A DNA stretch of 64,000 bases from JBNJGB01 sp051747385 (GTDB lineage: Bacteria; Myxococcota_A; UBA9042; PHBI01; JACKFB01): NCBI GenBank assembly GCA_051747385.1, contig JBNJGB010000010.1:124001-188000 (forward strand), written 5' to 3'. The notes below the pieces were generated by a model. It saw nothing but the letters and a program-made list of their open reading frames with translations. It was not told the origin of the DNA and made no database searches. Shown here piece after piece: positions 34,682 to 43,900 of the stretch (its first letter is position 1; each line of letters starts with the position of its first letter). The translations under genes were made by a program, and so were the position numbers.

Positions 34682-35764
34682 ATGGGCCGAGATGACGTGA
34701 TACGGGTCGGCATCGCCGGAGTCACCGCCTACACGGGCCAGCAGGCCGCGCGCCTGGTCGCCGGACACCCGGGCCTCCGGGTGGCCACCGCGTCCAGCGA
34801 CGCCATCGCGGGCAACCGCCTTCGGACGCTGGACCGGGACCTGGGCCCCGACGGGGAGGCCGTGGTGGTCGGGCACGGGGACACCGTCTCCGCGGCCCGG
34901 GACGTGGGCGTGGACGTGATGTTCCTCGCCACGCCGCCCGAGCAGTGCGGACGCCTCGTCCCGGACCTGCGCGACGCCGGCATCCGGGTGGTGGACCTGT
35001 CCGGGGCCCACCGCATCGAGGAGCCCCGGGCCCACCTGAGCGCCTACGGCTTCGAGCGCGCGCGGCCGGACGTGGTCGGGCAGGCCGTCTACGGGCTCAC
35101 CGAGTGGGCGGACCGGGCCGCGCTGGCCCGGACCGGGCTCGTCGCCAACCCCGGCGGCTTCCCCACGGCGATCCTCCTGGCGCTCCTCCCCCTGCTCCGG
35201 GCGGACCTCGTGGACCTGGAGAGCCTGGTCGTGGACGGCAAGTGCGGCACCAGCGCTGCGGGACGGAGCGCGCGGGTCTCGCTGCTGTTCAGCGAGCTGT
35301 ACGGGAACTTCTACGCCGACCTGGTCGGCCCCAACCGGCACACGCCGGAGATCACGCAGGAGCTGACCCGGCGCGGCGCGGAGCGGATGGGGATGACCTT
35401 CGTGGCGCACCTTCTGCCGGTGGCGCGCGGCATCTTCACCACCTGCTACGTCCGGCCCTCGCGCATGGACGACGTGACCCAGGCGGCCGAGCTGGCCCGG
35501 GCGGCCATGGAGGCCTCCTACGCGGAGTCACCCTTCGTGCGCGTCCTGGAGCGCCCCGAGGACGTCCACCTGGACCACGTCGCCGGCACGAACCGCTGCC
35601 AGATCGCGGTGACCGGGGATCCCCACGGCGGCCGCCTGATCGTGGTGAGCGCCCTGGACAACCTCCTCAAGGGCGGCGCCGGCCAGGCGATCCAGAACGC
35701 CAACCTCATGTTCGGCCTCGCCGAGGACGCGGGCCTCGCCCACCGCTTCGCCCCCGGACTTTGA
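34682..35764 (+). CDS. argC: N-acetyl-gamma-glutamyl-phosphate reductase, catalytic Cys replaced by Gly
   Basis: A 360-residue ArgC-type protein. ArgC reduces N-acetyl-glutamyl phosphate to the semialdehyde in arginine synthesis. The N-terminal nucleotide-binding loop is GVTAYTGQQAARLV. The conserved VVDLSGAHRIE and GLTEW blocks are present, as are HTPEITQEL and HLLPVARGIFTTCYV, and the C-terminal tail is normal. The active-site block NPGCYPTA reads NPGGFPTA: Gly159 (codon GGC, 35156-35158) stands where the essential Cys should be. The protein may be inactive, use another route, or have a new role. A sequencing error is possible, since one base change turns TGC into GGC, but the adjacent Tyr is also changed to Phe. 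Confidence 0.85.
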   Translation: MGRDDVIRVGIAGVTAYTGQQAARLVAGHPGLRVATASSDAIAGNRLRTLDRDLGPDGEAVVVGHGDTVSAARDVGVDVMFLATPPEQCGRLVPDLRDAGIRVVDLSGAHRIEEPRAHLSAYGFERARPDVVGQAVYGLTEWADRAALARTGLVANPGGFPTAILLALLPLLRADLVDLESLVVDGKCGTSAAGRSARVSLLFSELYGNFYADLVGPNRHTPEITQELTRRGAERMGMTFVAHLLPVARGIFTTCYVRPSRMDDVTQAAELARAAMEASYAESPFVRVLERPEDVHLDHVAGTNRCQIAVTGDPHGGRLIVVSALDNLLKGGAGQAIQNANLMFGLAEDAGLAHRFAPGL

Positions 35765-36066
35765 GAGTCCGGGCCGGACACCTCGGCGGTGCGAGCGCGG
35801 AGGGGCGCCTGCAGGGCGCTGAGGAGGAGGACCGCCGCGGCGACGTAGACGGCGCAACCCACGGCGATGAGCGTGAGGCCGCTCAGGAGCGTCGCGCCCG
35901 AGTAGAGGGCCCCGAAGTCCCCGTGGCTCAAATCGAACTCCGCGCGCCACTCGCCGCCGAACAGCGAGACGAAGAACGTCTGCCCGAAGCTCGAGAAGAA
36001 CGCGGCGAGGAGCCCGAAGGACAGAAAGCGCGGGTGTTCGGCGATGAATCGGAGGTAGGCGCGCAC
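35518..36066 (-). pseudogene. MFS transporter remnant with internal deletion and lost stop
   Basis: From a GTG at 36066, the first 55 residues match the start of an MFS transporter (YLRFIAEHPRFLSFGLLAAF, then FGQTFFVSLFGGEWRAEFDL and GDFGALYSGATLL). The frame jumps at once to what looks like the last membrane helix of the family (IAVGCAVYVAAAVLLLSALQ). It then runs on without a stop into the opposite strand of argC. A normal MFS protein has about 400 residues and 12 helices; most of it is gone. It is convergent with and overlaps argC. The deletion style is the same as in the nucleoside transporter at 5288. Confidence 0.6.
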
Positions 36067-36397
36067 GGACCGCGGCTCCCGGGGACGAGGTCGGCGGGAG
36101 GATGCACGAGCGGCCTCCCACCGACAACGGCGAAGTCCTCCTGCCCCGGATGGAACGAGCAACCGGGGGATCTCCCGTTCCGACAGGGGACGCTCGGGCC
36201 GGCTCCAGCCTCCTCGGGGCGCCCGCCATCGCGGCCCGGCGGAACCGTCGGAGCGGCGGCCAGGAGGCCTCGCGCAGACGGCCCGCCGCGAGACGCCGGG
36301 GCCGTGAGCACCTCGTTCCAAGCCGTACGGGGCCGCGTCGTGGACGGTCGGCGAGCAAGACACACGCCGGACACGCCGAAAGGAAGCCTCGACGCGA
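36067..36397. other. 331-bp intergenic stretch, nothing recognised
   Basis: It lies between the MFS remnant and the SLATT-type gene. I see no credible coding frame, repeat or hairpin beyond the possible leader of the MFS remnant. Confidence 0.4.
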
Positions 36398-37018
36398 TCA
36401 GCCGGCGCTCCTCAGCGTGGGAGCGGGCGGGTTGGCCCGGCGCTCGATGTCCCGAAGGACGGCGAGCAGGTCCTTTGCCCAGTCGGCGGTCTCCCGCTCC
36501 ACGGCCTCGGCGAGGCGGAGGAGGGTGCCCTTCGCCAGGTCGAGGTGTCGCTCGGCGTCCTCGAGGCTCGCCGGCTTCCCCTCCCTGGGGAGGCGCACCT
36601 CCTCCCACTCCATCCGGAAGCGATCGAGCATGCGGTGCAGCGCCATCATCGTCGTGATGAAGCGCATCCAGGCCGGCGTGAAGCCGTAGAAGCGATCGAG
36701 GGCGATGAGCAGGGCCGCCATGGCGATGGCGATGGTGGTCCATGCGGGGGCGACGTGTCCGCCGGCGTCGTCCGCCAGGGCCGAGACGCTGGGTAGGATC
36801 CCGGCGACGGCCGTGAAGATGATGGCCAGGACGCGAAGGACCTGCGCGCCGAGCTTCATCCGCCTCTTCTTCCGCTCGTACCACGTGATGGCGTCCTCGA
36901 AGCGCGCCACCACGTATTCGCATAGCTGCTCCAAGGACGCGTCCCGCCCCCCCTCGCTCCAGTCCAGCTCCGGGAACGGCTCCACCCGGAGATTCGTGCG
37001 GTCGTCTGCCTCGCCCAC
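36398..37018 (-). CDS. SLATT-like two-helix membrane protein
   Basis: A 206-residue product from a GTG with a strong AAGGAGG five bases upstream. The domain order fits the SLATT family of conflict-system effectors. A helical N-terminal part ends in the basic YERKKRRMKLGAQ. A first membrane helix is at about 58-80, a second at about 91-108 and ends in the Asp/Arg/Phe-rich turn LDRFYGF. A long amphipathic helix (ITTMMALHRMLDRFRMEWEE) and a C-terminal coiled region follow. SLATT proteins are thought to form membrane pores when triggered by partner nucleotide-sensing proteins (SLOG, SMODS). None is adjacent here, so the trigger is unknown. It is divergent from the three-gene set starting at 37272. 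Confidence 0.65.
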   Translation of the reverse strand: MGEADDRTNLRVEPFPELDWSEGGRDASLEQLCEYVVARFEDAITWYERKKRRMKLGAQVLRVLAIIFTAVAGILPSVSALADDAGGHVAPAWTTIAIAMAALLIALDRFYGFTPAWMRFITTMMALHRMLDRFRMEWEEVRLPREGKPASLEDAERHLDLAKGTLLRLAEAVERETADWAKDLLAVLRDIERRANPPAPTLRSAG

Positions 37019-37271
37019 GCGCGCCTCCTTGTTCGTGCGCCACCATGCAACGCCGCGGCGCGGACGCGCAACGGCGTCCGGGGCGGGGGAGCCTCGTGGT
37101 GCGACCACGTCGCGCCGAGCGGTCCCCGTGCCGGGCCGCGGGAAGGGGCGGGAGACCGGGTTACGCGAGCCGGGAATCGAACACGCGGGCCCCTGTGTAC
37201 ATCGCCATGTGGATTCTGCAGGATGCCACCATCGACGGCTCCAGCACCGATGCCGCACAGCAGGGGAAGGG

Positions 37272-37931
37272 ATGCGGAGTTTCATGTATGCCCGGCGTGC
37301 CCGGGTGTCGAGTCCGAGGTGTGCGCTGCTCGCGCTGACCGGGAGCCTGGTCCTGGTTCTGGCCAGCGCAGGCTGTGGGGACAACTCGGAGGCGTGTCTC
37401 GGGCTGTATGCGTTTCCCCGTGGCGTAGAGCCGGGGGGCGCGACCACCGTCGCCGTGGAGACGTCGTCGGCGTGTGGGGCGGACGAGTCCGTCGTGGTCT
37501 GCCTCGAGTTGGGCCCCGAAGGCTCGGGGGCGCTCTGGACGGTGACCTCTCCGGACGCGGCGCGCACGCTGCGGCTGACCATGACGCCGGGGGACGTGGC
37601 GCAGACCGTCTACCAGGCCGGGGAGGAGGAGGGGCGACGCGTGATCGCGGCCGCCGTGCACCCATCCCGTACGGCGTGCCCCCCGGAGGACGGGGAGGCG
37701 ACTGCCCTCGGAGAGAGCACCCTCGCCATCGAGGTGCGGACGCCGCCCGAGGTGCCAGCAGGTGGGGACACCGGCGCGGCGGAGGTCGACGATACGGCGT
37801 TCCCGGGCGTCGACGAGGCGGATGCTCTTCCGGATGCGGACGCGGCGAGCCCGGACGAGGGCGGCGGGCTGTCGGACGACACGATGCCTGCCGAGGACGC
37901 CGGGGGTGTCGGCCCGGACGAGGGAGCCTAG
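37272..37931 (+). CDS. Lipoprotein, unknown function, first of a three-gene set
   Basis: A 219-residue product. A long leader (signal to Cys35, lipobox ASAGC) leads into a beta-rich domain (residues about 36-155). An Asp/Ala/Gly-rich tail of about 60 residues makes up the rest. The ATG at 37272 is used because it gives a full leader; ATG 37284 is possible. There are cysteines at EACLGL, SSACGAD and VVCLEL. The next gene starts 2 bases after the stop, so the genes are coupled. Confidence 0.7.
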   Translation: MRSFMYARRARVSSPRCALLALTGSLVLVLASAGCGDNSEACLGLYAFPRGVEPGGATTVAVETSSACGADESVVVCLELGPEGSGALWTVTSPDAARTLRLTMTPGDVAQTVYQAGEEEGRRVIAAAVHPSRTACPPEDGEATALGESTLAIEVRTPPEVPAGGDTGAAEVDDTAFPGVDEADALPDADAASPDEGGGLSDDTMPAEDAGGVGPDEGA

Positions 37932-37933
37932 CA

Positions 37934-38728
37934 TTGGCGGCTCCCCTCGACAGGAAGGAGCAACCCGACGAGCTCGCGCCGCCGCGGGAGCGCTCCTGGC
38001 GCGCCGCCGGGGAGCCCCTGAGGCCCGGCCTCGCCATCCGCGTCGCACACCAGACGGACGACGGCCGGGTGAAGCACAGGCAGGGTAGCCTCGGCCCGTG
38101 CTTCCGGATCGACGGGGCCTTGTGGTTTGCGTGCTCCTTCCACGTCGTGGCAGGGGGCGACCGGGACCGCCCGGTGGAGATGCACACCGCGGAGGGGTGG
38201 CGGGCGGCCCCCGAGCTGGTCATTCCCCCTTCGGAGGATCAGCCCGGACGCTCGGAGGTCCGACCCAAGGCCGATCTCGCCTTTATCTCCGTCCGAGACG
38301 AAGGAGCGACCGGCTTCGTGGACGAGGACACGTGGCCTGGGCTCCTCCTCGCCAGCGAGGCCGACGGCAAGCGCTATTGGTTCGAGGGGCTCCAGGAACC
38401 AGGGGTGCACCTCGCCAGCTACGTGGGGCACCTGAACGACGTCTACGGAGACGCCGAGTTCACGGCGAAGCAGCTCCGCAACCTGCGCCGGGACTGTCTC
38501 GGCGTGCTGCAGCTCAACCAGGCGCGCCCCGAGGGGGGCTTCGACGGGGACAGCGGTGGCCCGGTGTGGCGCGCCACCGGCGACGACATCGGCATCGTGG
38601 GGCACCTCGTCGCGGCGGTGGCGCCAAGGCGCCGGGGCCTCATGGTGCGCTACGCGAGAGCCTTCGATTACGTGGGCTTGTCCCACGACGACTACGACGT
38701 CCTGAGAGGGGTGCATGTTGCGGGTTGA
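37934..38728 (+). CDS. Trypsin-like serine protease, no signal peptide
   Basis: A 264-residue chymotrypsin-fold protease. The triad is visible as His70 (ACSFHVVAG), Asp114 (KADLAFISV) and Ser207 (GDSGGPVW). It starts at a TTG two bases after the upstream stop, with AGGGAG about ten bases before; no ATG in this frame fits the N-terminus. There is no leader or membrane segment, so unlike its neighbours it is predicted to be cytoplasmic. Proteases of this type occur as sensors or triggers in bacterial conflict systems as well as in housekeeping. Its stop overlaps the next gene by 14 bases. Confidence 0.8.
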   Translation: MAAPLDRKEQPDELAPPRERSWRAAGEPLRPGLAIRVAHQTDDGRVKHRQGSLGPCFRIDGALWFACSFHVVAGGDRDRPVEMHTAEGWRAAPELVIPPSEDQPGRSEVRPKADLAFISVRDEGATGFVDEDTWPGLLLASEADGKRYWFEGLQEPGVHLASYVGHLNDVYGDAEFTAKQLRNLRRDCLGVLQLNQARPEGGFDGDSGGPVWRATGDDIGIVGHLVAAVAPRRRGLMVRYARAFDYVGLSHDDYDVLRGVHVAG

Positions 38729-40274
38729 TGAACGGGTCCTTCTGGCCGGGCTGTCCGCGGCCCTCGTCCTGCTCCTGCCGGCGCGGAGCCTCGCCGCCGC
38801 CCCTCCGTGCGGCGAAGACCTCGACGACGTGCTGCGGCAGCTGAACGAGGCAGGTGAGGACGACACCCGGCGCTGTTTCGCCGTCCCCGCGGCGGTGGCG
38901 GACGACTGCGACACCTGGACGTTCCGGTTCGACGGAGCGGCCCCCGCACGGGAAGGGCTCGTCGAGGGTCATCTGGAGTGCAACGCCGAGGCGGCCTGGG
39001 TGCCCGTGTCGAGGCGGCAGGTCCAGTCGAGCCTCCGTGGCACGAGCGGGGCCCTGGTGTTGAGCAAGGCGAACAAGGAGCAGGAGCGCGTAGCCTACGG
39101 GAAGCTGGAGGATCCCGCCGAGGGTGGCGGGGACGCGGAAGACGCCGACGACGGGGACCGAGCGGACGAGGAGAAGCTCCCGGTCGACATCGCGCCCAAG
39201 CCCATCCCGCACGACGACGTCGCGGACCTGGTCCCCCAATCGGAGGAGGACGACGAGCACGTGCGCGTCCTCTATGTGAACGAGAACCTCGCCATCCTGC
39301 CCGAGAGCCCGGACCGATACGTCACGGACGCGGACGTCATCGTCGTCCGGTTCTTCGTCCGCAAGGCCCTGGCCTGTCGCATGAACGGGGTCGCGAACAG
39401 CTCGAACGAGGTGGGCAACGACGTGCTCGCGTTGGGCGGCCAGGACGGCCTGACCGACCTCCTGGCATTCAGGCCCTCGTCACGAACCACAGAGACGGGC
39501 CCGACGGACGAACAGGAGGAGCAGCCGAGATCCTGCGGATACCTCCTGGACGGACCATACGGGGAGCCCGGGATGTACGAGCCTGCCGAGCCCGTGTCTG
39601 AGGAGGGCTCAGGAGACGGGGACGACCCGAGGGACGGAGGGGACTGGACGTCCGTGGCGTTGCGGCTCGGGCCCTTCAGCAACGACGAGGTGAAGATCAC
39701 CCTGTATCGGGCGGACCGAACGTTCACCGGTCACGACATGAAGCGCGAGCTGCGGCTCGCCAACCACAGGCGCTATGACGGCTGGTTCGAGGTCATGGTC
39801 CTCGGGAGCTTCTATCCCCACCCCGGCCAAGACCTGTCCGTCCGCCGCGAGCCGGGCACGGAGCTGCACCGCGTGTCGGCGGAGGACGACACGATGGCCA
39901 TCGACGTGGGGGTCGGCGTGAAGTGGCTGGCGTGGTGCAGCGGCGAGGGCAACGGTTGGGGTGGCAAGCAGGACCTCCGCGCGGCCAGCGTGTGCGTGGG
40001 CCTCGGCAGCGCCCTGTCCGCGCGCAAGCCCGCGGAGCGCTTCTACCCCCTCGGCCTGAACATCACCGCGGGCCGCTTCGTGGGCCTCAACGTGATGCTC
40101 ACGGTCGAGCGCACGCACCGGCTCGCCGGAGGCCTGGACTCCGGCGATCTCTTCGACGAGGGCGAGCCGTCGATTCCCCGGAAGCGCCACGTCGCCCGGG
40201 GCGTCGCAGTCGGCGTGGGCCTGGACCCCAGCGCGTTCGCGCACCTCGTCAAGGCGATCTTCACCGGGGACTAG
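38715..40274 (+). CDS. Exported protein, possible outer-membrane barrel, third of the set
   Basis: A 519-residue product with a signal peptide (cleaved near LAAA, residue 28). After a Cys-containing N-terminal region and an acidic linker (residues 130-180), the central and C-terminal parts are beta-rich. Alternating strands near the end (VGVGVKWLAWC, LNITAGRFVGLNVMLTVERT, RGVAVGVGLDPSAF) hint at an outer-membrane barrel or beta sandwich. It overlaps the protease gene by 14 bases, indicating tight coupling. I recognise no family. Confidence 0.65.
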   Translation: MLRVDERVLLAGLSAALVLLLPARSLAAAPPCGEDLDDVLRQLNEAGEDDTRRCFAVPAAVADDCDTWTFRFDGAAPAREGLVEGHLECNAEAAWVPVSRRQVQSSLRGTSGALVLSKANKEQERVAYGKLEDPAEGGGDAEDADDGDRADEEKLPVDIAPKPIPHDDVADLVPQSEEDDEHVRVLYVNENLAILPESPDRYVTDADVIVVRFFVRKALACRMNGVANSSNEVGNDVLALGGQDGLTDLLAFRPSSRTTETGPTDEQEEQPRSCGYLLDGPYGEPGMYEPAEPVSEEGSGDGDDPRDGGDWTSVALRLGPFSNDEVKITLYRADRTFTGHDMKRELRLANHRRYDGWFEVMVLGSFYPHPGQDLSVRREPGTELHRVSAEDDTMAIDVGVGVKWLAWCSGEGNGWGGKQDLRAASVCVGLGSALSARKPAERFYPLGLNITAGRFVGLNVMLTVERTHRLAGGLDSGDLFDEGEPSIPRKRHVARGVAVGVGLDPSAFAHLVKAIFTGD

Positions 40275-40949
40275 AGCACCAAACAGGACCGCTCCCGTTG
40301 GGCTAGCGGCGATCTCCGGCGCCTCGGCCTTCCGGGACCGCTGCGCCATGCCTCATGGTAGCGGCGCCTTGTTCACCATGGAGGCGATCGTCGGACGGGG
40401 CCGTGAGGACCCGTGGACCGTCCCCTCGGTCGCGGTGGCGCGTGGCTGGACTCTCGGCTCCACCGGGGCGGCCGATGAGGATGACCTGGAGCAGGGGCAC
40501 GCCGTGCTCCGGGGCCGCACGCCGCCGGGAGGCATGGCGGAGCTGTTCGGCCGGGTCACGGGCACCGTCCGCGGCCGGGGCGGCTTCGTGCACATGTTCG
40601 CCCGGGAGGCCCGCTTGCAGGGCGGGCACGGCATCATGGGCGCCCACGTCCCGCTGTCACCCTGTGGGCGCAGTGGGCGCGAGGATCCGTGTCGCCCAGG
40701 TCGTCGACAGTGACGTCGTCGTCGGTGACGCTGAACTCCTCGCCGCCCTCTGGTGTCTCGGACTCGATGCTCCAGGTCCCGTCGCACATGGGGGACGCGA
40801 GCTCCCCGACGCCGGGCACCGGGTCCACGTGTCGGACGGAACTCGTCCTGGCACGGCGAATGCTGGTGACGTGAGGTGCTCCTCACAACCGATCACGCCG
40901 GAGCGCCGCTCCGTCCCACGGCTCCACGCAGGGGGCCCGGGAGGTCGCC
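40275..40949. other. 675-bp stretch of gene debris before the RHS gene
   Basis: It contains a 162-bp E1-alpha fragment (40495-40656). On the opposite strand at about 40653-40828 a short frame reads MCDGTWSIESETPEGGEEFS and onward. This looks like a piece of a real protein but has no credible start or partner. No promoter is evident. Confidence 0.5.
40495..40656 (+). pseudogene. Fragment of a dehydrogenase E1-alpha gene
   Basis: 162 bases align without gaps to the intact E1-alpha gene at 48477-48638, with 13 differences by hand count. The frame is the same (ELFGRVTGTVRGRGG shared). Most differences change the amino acid, such as RGC to RGR and MHMFARES to VHMFAREA. Homology stops on both sides. 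The fragment is therefore either an old partial duplication or a scrap of a paralogous E1-alpha gene. Confidence 0.75.
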
Positions 40950-43900
40950 ATGCGCATGCCCGCTGCCCGTGTCGTCTCCTCCACGCTCCTCGCGCTCGCC
41001 TGGGCCCCGGTGTTCTCGTGCGGGGGAGGAGGCGAAGCCCCCGACGGGGACACCGATGGCTCGAACCGGGCGCCCCGGGCCTCCTTCGAGGCCACGCCGC
41101 GCCAGGGGGCCACGCCGCTCGAGGTGCGGTTCGACGCAACCGCCTCCAGCGACCCGGACGGGCAGATCATCACCTGGGAGTGGGACTTCGGCGACGGAGG
41201 CGCTGACGCCGGGGAGGTGGCCTGGCACACCTACACCGACCCCGGGTCTTACGAGGTCGTCCTCACCGTGACGGACGACGGCGGCGCCACGGCGACGGCC
41301 ACGGCGCGCATCGACGCGGAGGAGGGCCTGATACGGGACGAGGCCTCGGGGATGATCCACGGCGAGGTGTGGGACACCGGCGCCCGCGCGCCGCTCGAGG
41401 ACGCCCGCGTCACCATCGGCGGCGTGGGCGGGGTCGTTTTCACCGACGCGGAGGGGCGTTTCCGCGCGGCTACGCCCGGTCCCGGCACCTGGACGCTGAC
41501 GGTCGAGAAGGCGGGCTACGGCTACGCGCGGCGCAACGCGTCCGTGGAGGCGGGCGGCCTCGGGGCCGTGGATCCCGTCTACCTCAAGCCCGTGGACGAG
41601 GCCGTGACGCGCATCGGGCCCGAGGGCGGCAGCCACGCCAGCGCAGACGGCGAGGTGGAGGTCGACGTCCCGGCCGGCGCCACGTCCGAGCCGCTGGACG
41701 TGCGGGTCACGAACCTGGACGCCCGGGAAGAGCTCCCCGCGCCCCTGCCCGACAAGACCGACTTCACCTACTGCGTCCGCCTGCAGCCGGAGATGGCGGA
41801 CTTCGGCGAGCCCGTGACCGTGCGCGTCGCCAACAGCCTGGACTTCCCGCCGGGCACGCAGATCCCGGTGGGCATCTACCGGAAGGACGAGGGGAAGTGG
41901 CGCCACGAGGCCCTGGCGACCGTCAGCGACGACGGGCAGTGGGTCACCTACGAGACGCAGCACTTCTCGGCCCACGACATCAACTTCTACCAGCGCACGC
42001 TGGGCGAGAACACGCAGGCGCCCGAGGCGTCGAAGGTGAACCCGCAGGCCATCGCCCCCACCGTCCGCGAACTCCTGGACTGCGACGACGAGAAGGCCGG
42101 CTCCCGGGTGGACGTGCGGGACGGCGAGCTGTCGGTGACCCAGGACCTGCCCACCTGGCGCTCCCTCGATCGCCTCCGCGGGCTGCGGCTGCGGTACGCC
42201 TCGGGGACGGCCGCGCCCACCGCGCTCGTGGGCGTGGACTACGACTTCGAGCAGGCCGAGGGCCTGTGGGAGCCGGACGGCCACACCGTGGTGGTGCGGG
42301 TCGGCGGCCAGGTGGAGCCCTTCCGCTTCGAGCCCATGGGGGGCCCCCACCGCTTCGTGTACCTGTGGCGGCCGGAGGCCACGGGCGAGGACGCCGTCGG
42401 GACCGGGACGTACCCGTGGGCGGTCGAGGTGAGCAACGACTACGCCGTGAGCTACTGGACGTCCTTCGAGTTCGCCGGCGCGGTGGTCGAGGACACCGGC
42501 GTCGAGGGGCGCCAGCTCGCCCGGCGCGTCGCCGAGTTCAACGGGCGCGTGCCCATCCGCAACCTGGTGGACAGCCCGTTCGGCGCCGGCTGGGGCCTGG
42601 AGGGAGTCCAGCGCCTCATCCGCCGGCCGGACGGCACGGCGCTGATCCGGGAGGGCGCCTCCGGGCTGACGACCTTCGAGGGCGGCCTGGAGCTCGCCGC
42701 GTGGCCGTCCGCGGGCCCCGAGGACTTCGTGGACGAGGGCCCCGGGTGCCCCATGGGGATGGACTTCGACCCGGAGGGGAACCTCGTCGTCTCGGCGTCC
42801 TACACGGGCGGCGGGAGCGACATGATCTGGCGGGTGTCCCCCGACGGCACGGTGGAGCACGTCGCGGGGGACGGCACCCACGGCGGCGACGGCGGCGACG
42901 GCGGACCCGCCACCGAGGCCGCCCTGAACCTGCCCCACGGCCTCCAGGTGGACGGCTCGGGCGACATCTACTTCGCGGACATCGCCAACGAGCGCGTGCG
43001 GCGCATCGACAACAACGGGATCATCACCACGGTGGCCGGAAACGGCGTCCAGGGGTTTTCCGGGGACGGCGGTCCGGCGACCGACGCGCAGCTCGCGTGG
43101 CCCATCGACGTGGCGCTGGATGGCGAGGGGAACCTCTACGTCGCCGACCTCCTCAACGGCCGGGTCCGCAGAGTGGACGTCACCGGGACCATCACCACCG
43201 TGGCGGGCGGCGGCGCCTCGAACGCGGAGGGCATCCCCGCGACCCAGGCGGACATCGGCTCGCCGTCCGGCGTGGCCGTGGACGAGCTCGGCAACCTCTA
43301 CATCGCCTGCCAGGGCGTCAACCGGGTGAAGCGGGTGGATCCCGACGGCGTCATCCACAACGCCACCCCGCCCCTGGACGGCGGCGGCATCTCCGTGAAC
43401 CTGGGGCCGCTCGACGCGATCTACTACCGCGTGGCGGGCCCCGGCGAGACCAACTGGATCGAGCGGATCGGCCCGGACGGCGCCCGGGAGGTCGTGGCCG
43501 GCACGGGCAGCGCCGACATGGCGCCCGGCACGCCGGCCGCGGACGTGGAGATGGAGCGCGGCTTCCACCAGACCACGGACGCCCTGGGGCGCCTGGTGGT
43601 CGGAAGCTGCGAGCAGAGCAGGCTGTTCCGGCTCGTGCCCTCCCACGGCATCCCCGGACGCGAGAGCGCCGGTGGCGCCGGGGACTTTACGACGCTGACC
43701 TTCGACGCCGAGGGCGGCGCCGCGCGGACGTATCCGGACGGCACGGTGGTCGAGTTCGGCGCCGACGGCTACCAGGTGGGCCGCGTGGACCGGAACGGGC
43801 GGCACACGACCTACGAGTGGGAGCCGAACGGGGAGACCCGGCGCCTGGCGCGCGTCGTCGGGCCGGCCGGCCTGGCCGCAGCGCTCCGGTACGACGAGGC

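Noticed and set aside
37160..37190. A stretch resembling a tRNA T-arm (complement GTGTTCGATTCCCGGC)
   Set aside because: The T stem pairs poorly and no acceptor, D or anticodon arm can be placed around it, so I do not call a tRNA or an attachment site.
40653..40860. Short minus-strand frame with MCDGTWSIESETPEGG as a gene
   Set aside because: It has no credible start and no neighbour on that strand; kept only as part of the debris region.
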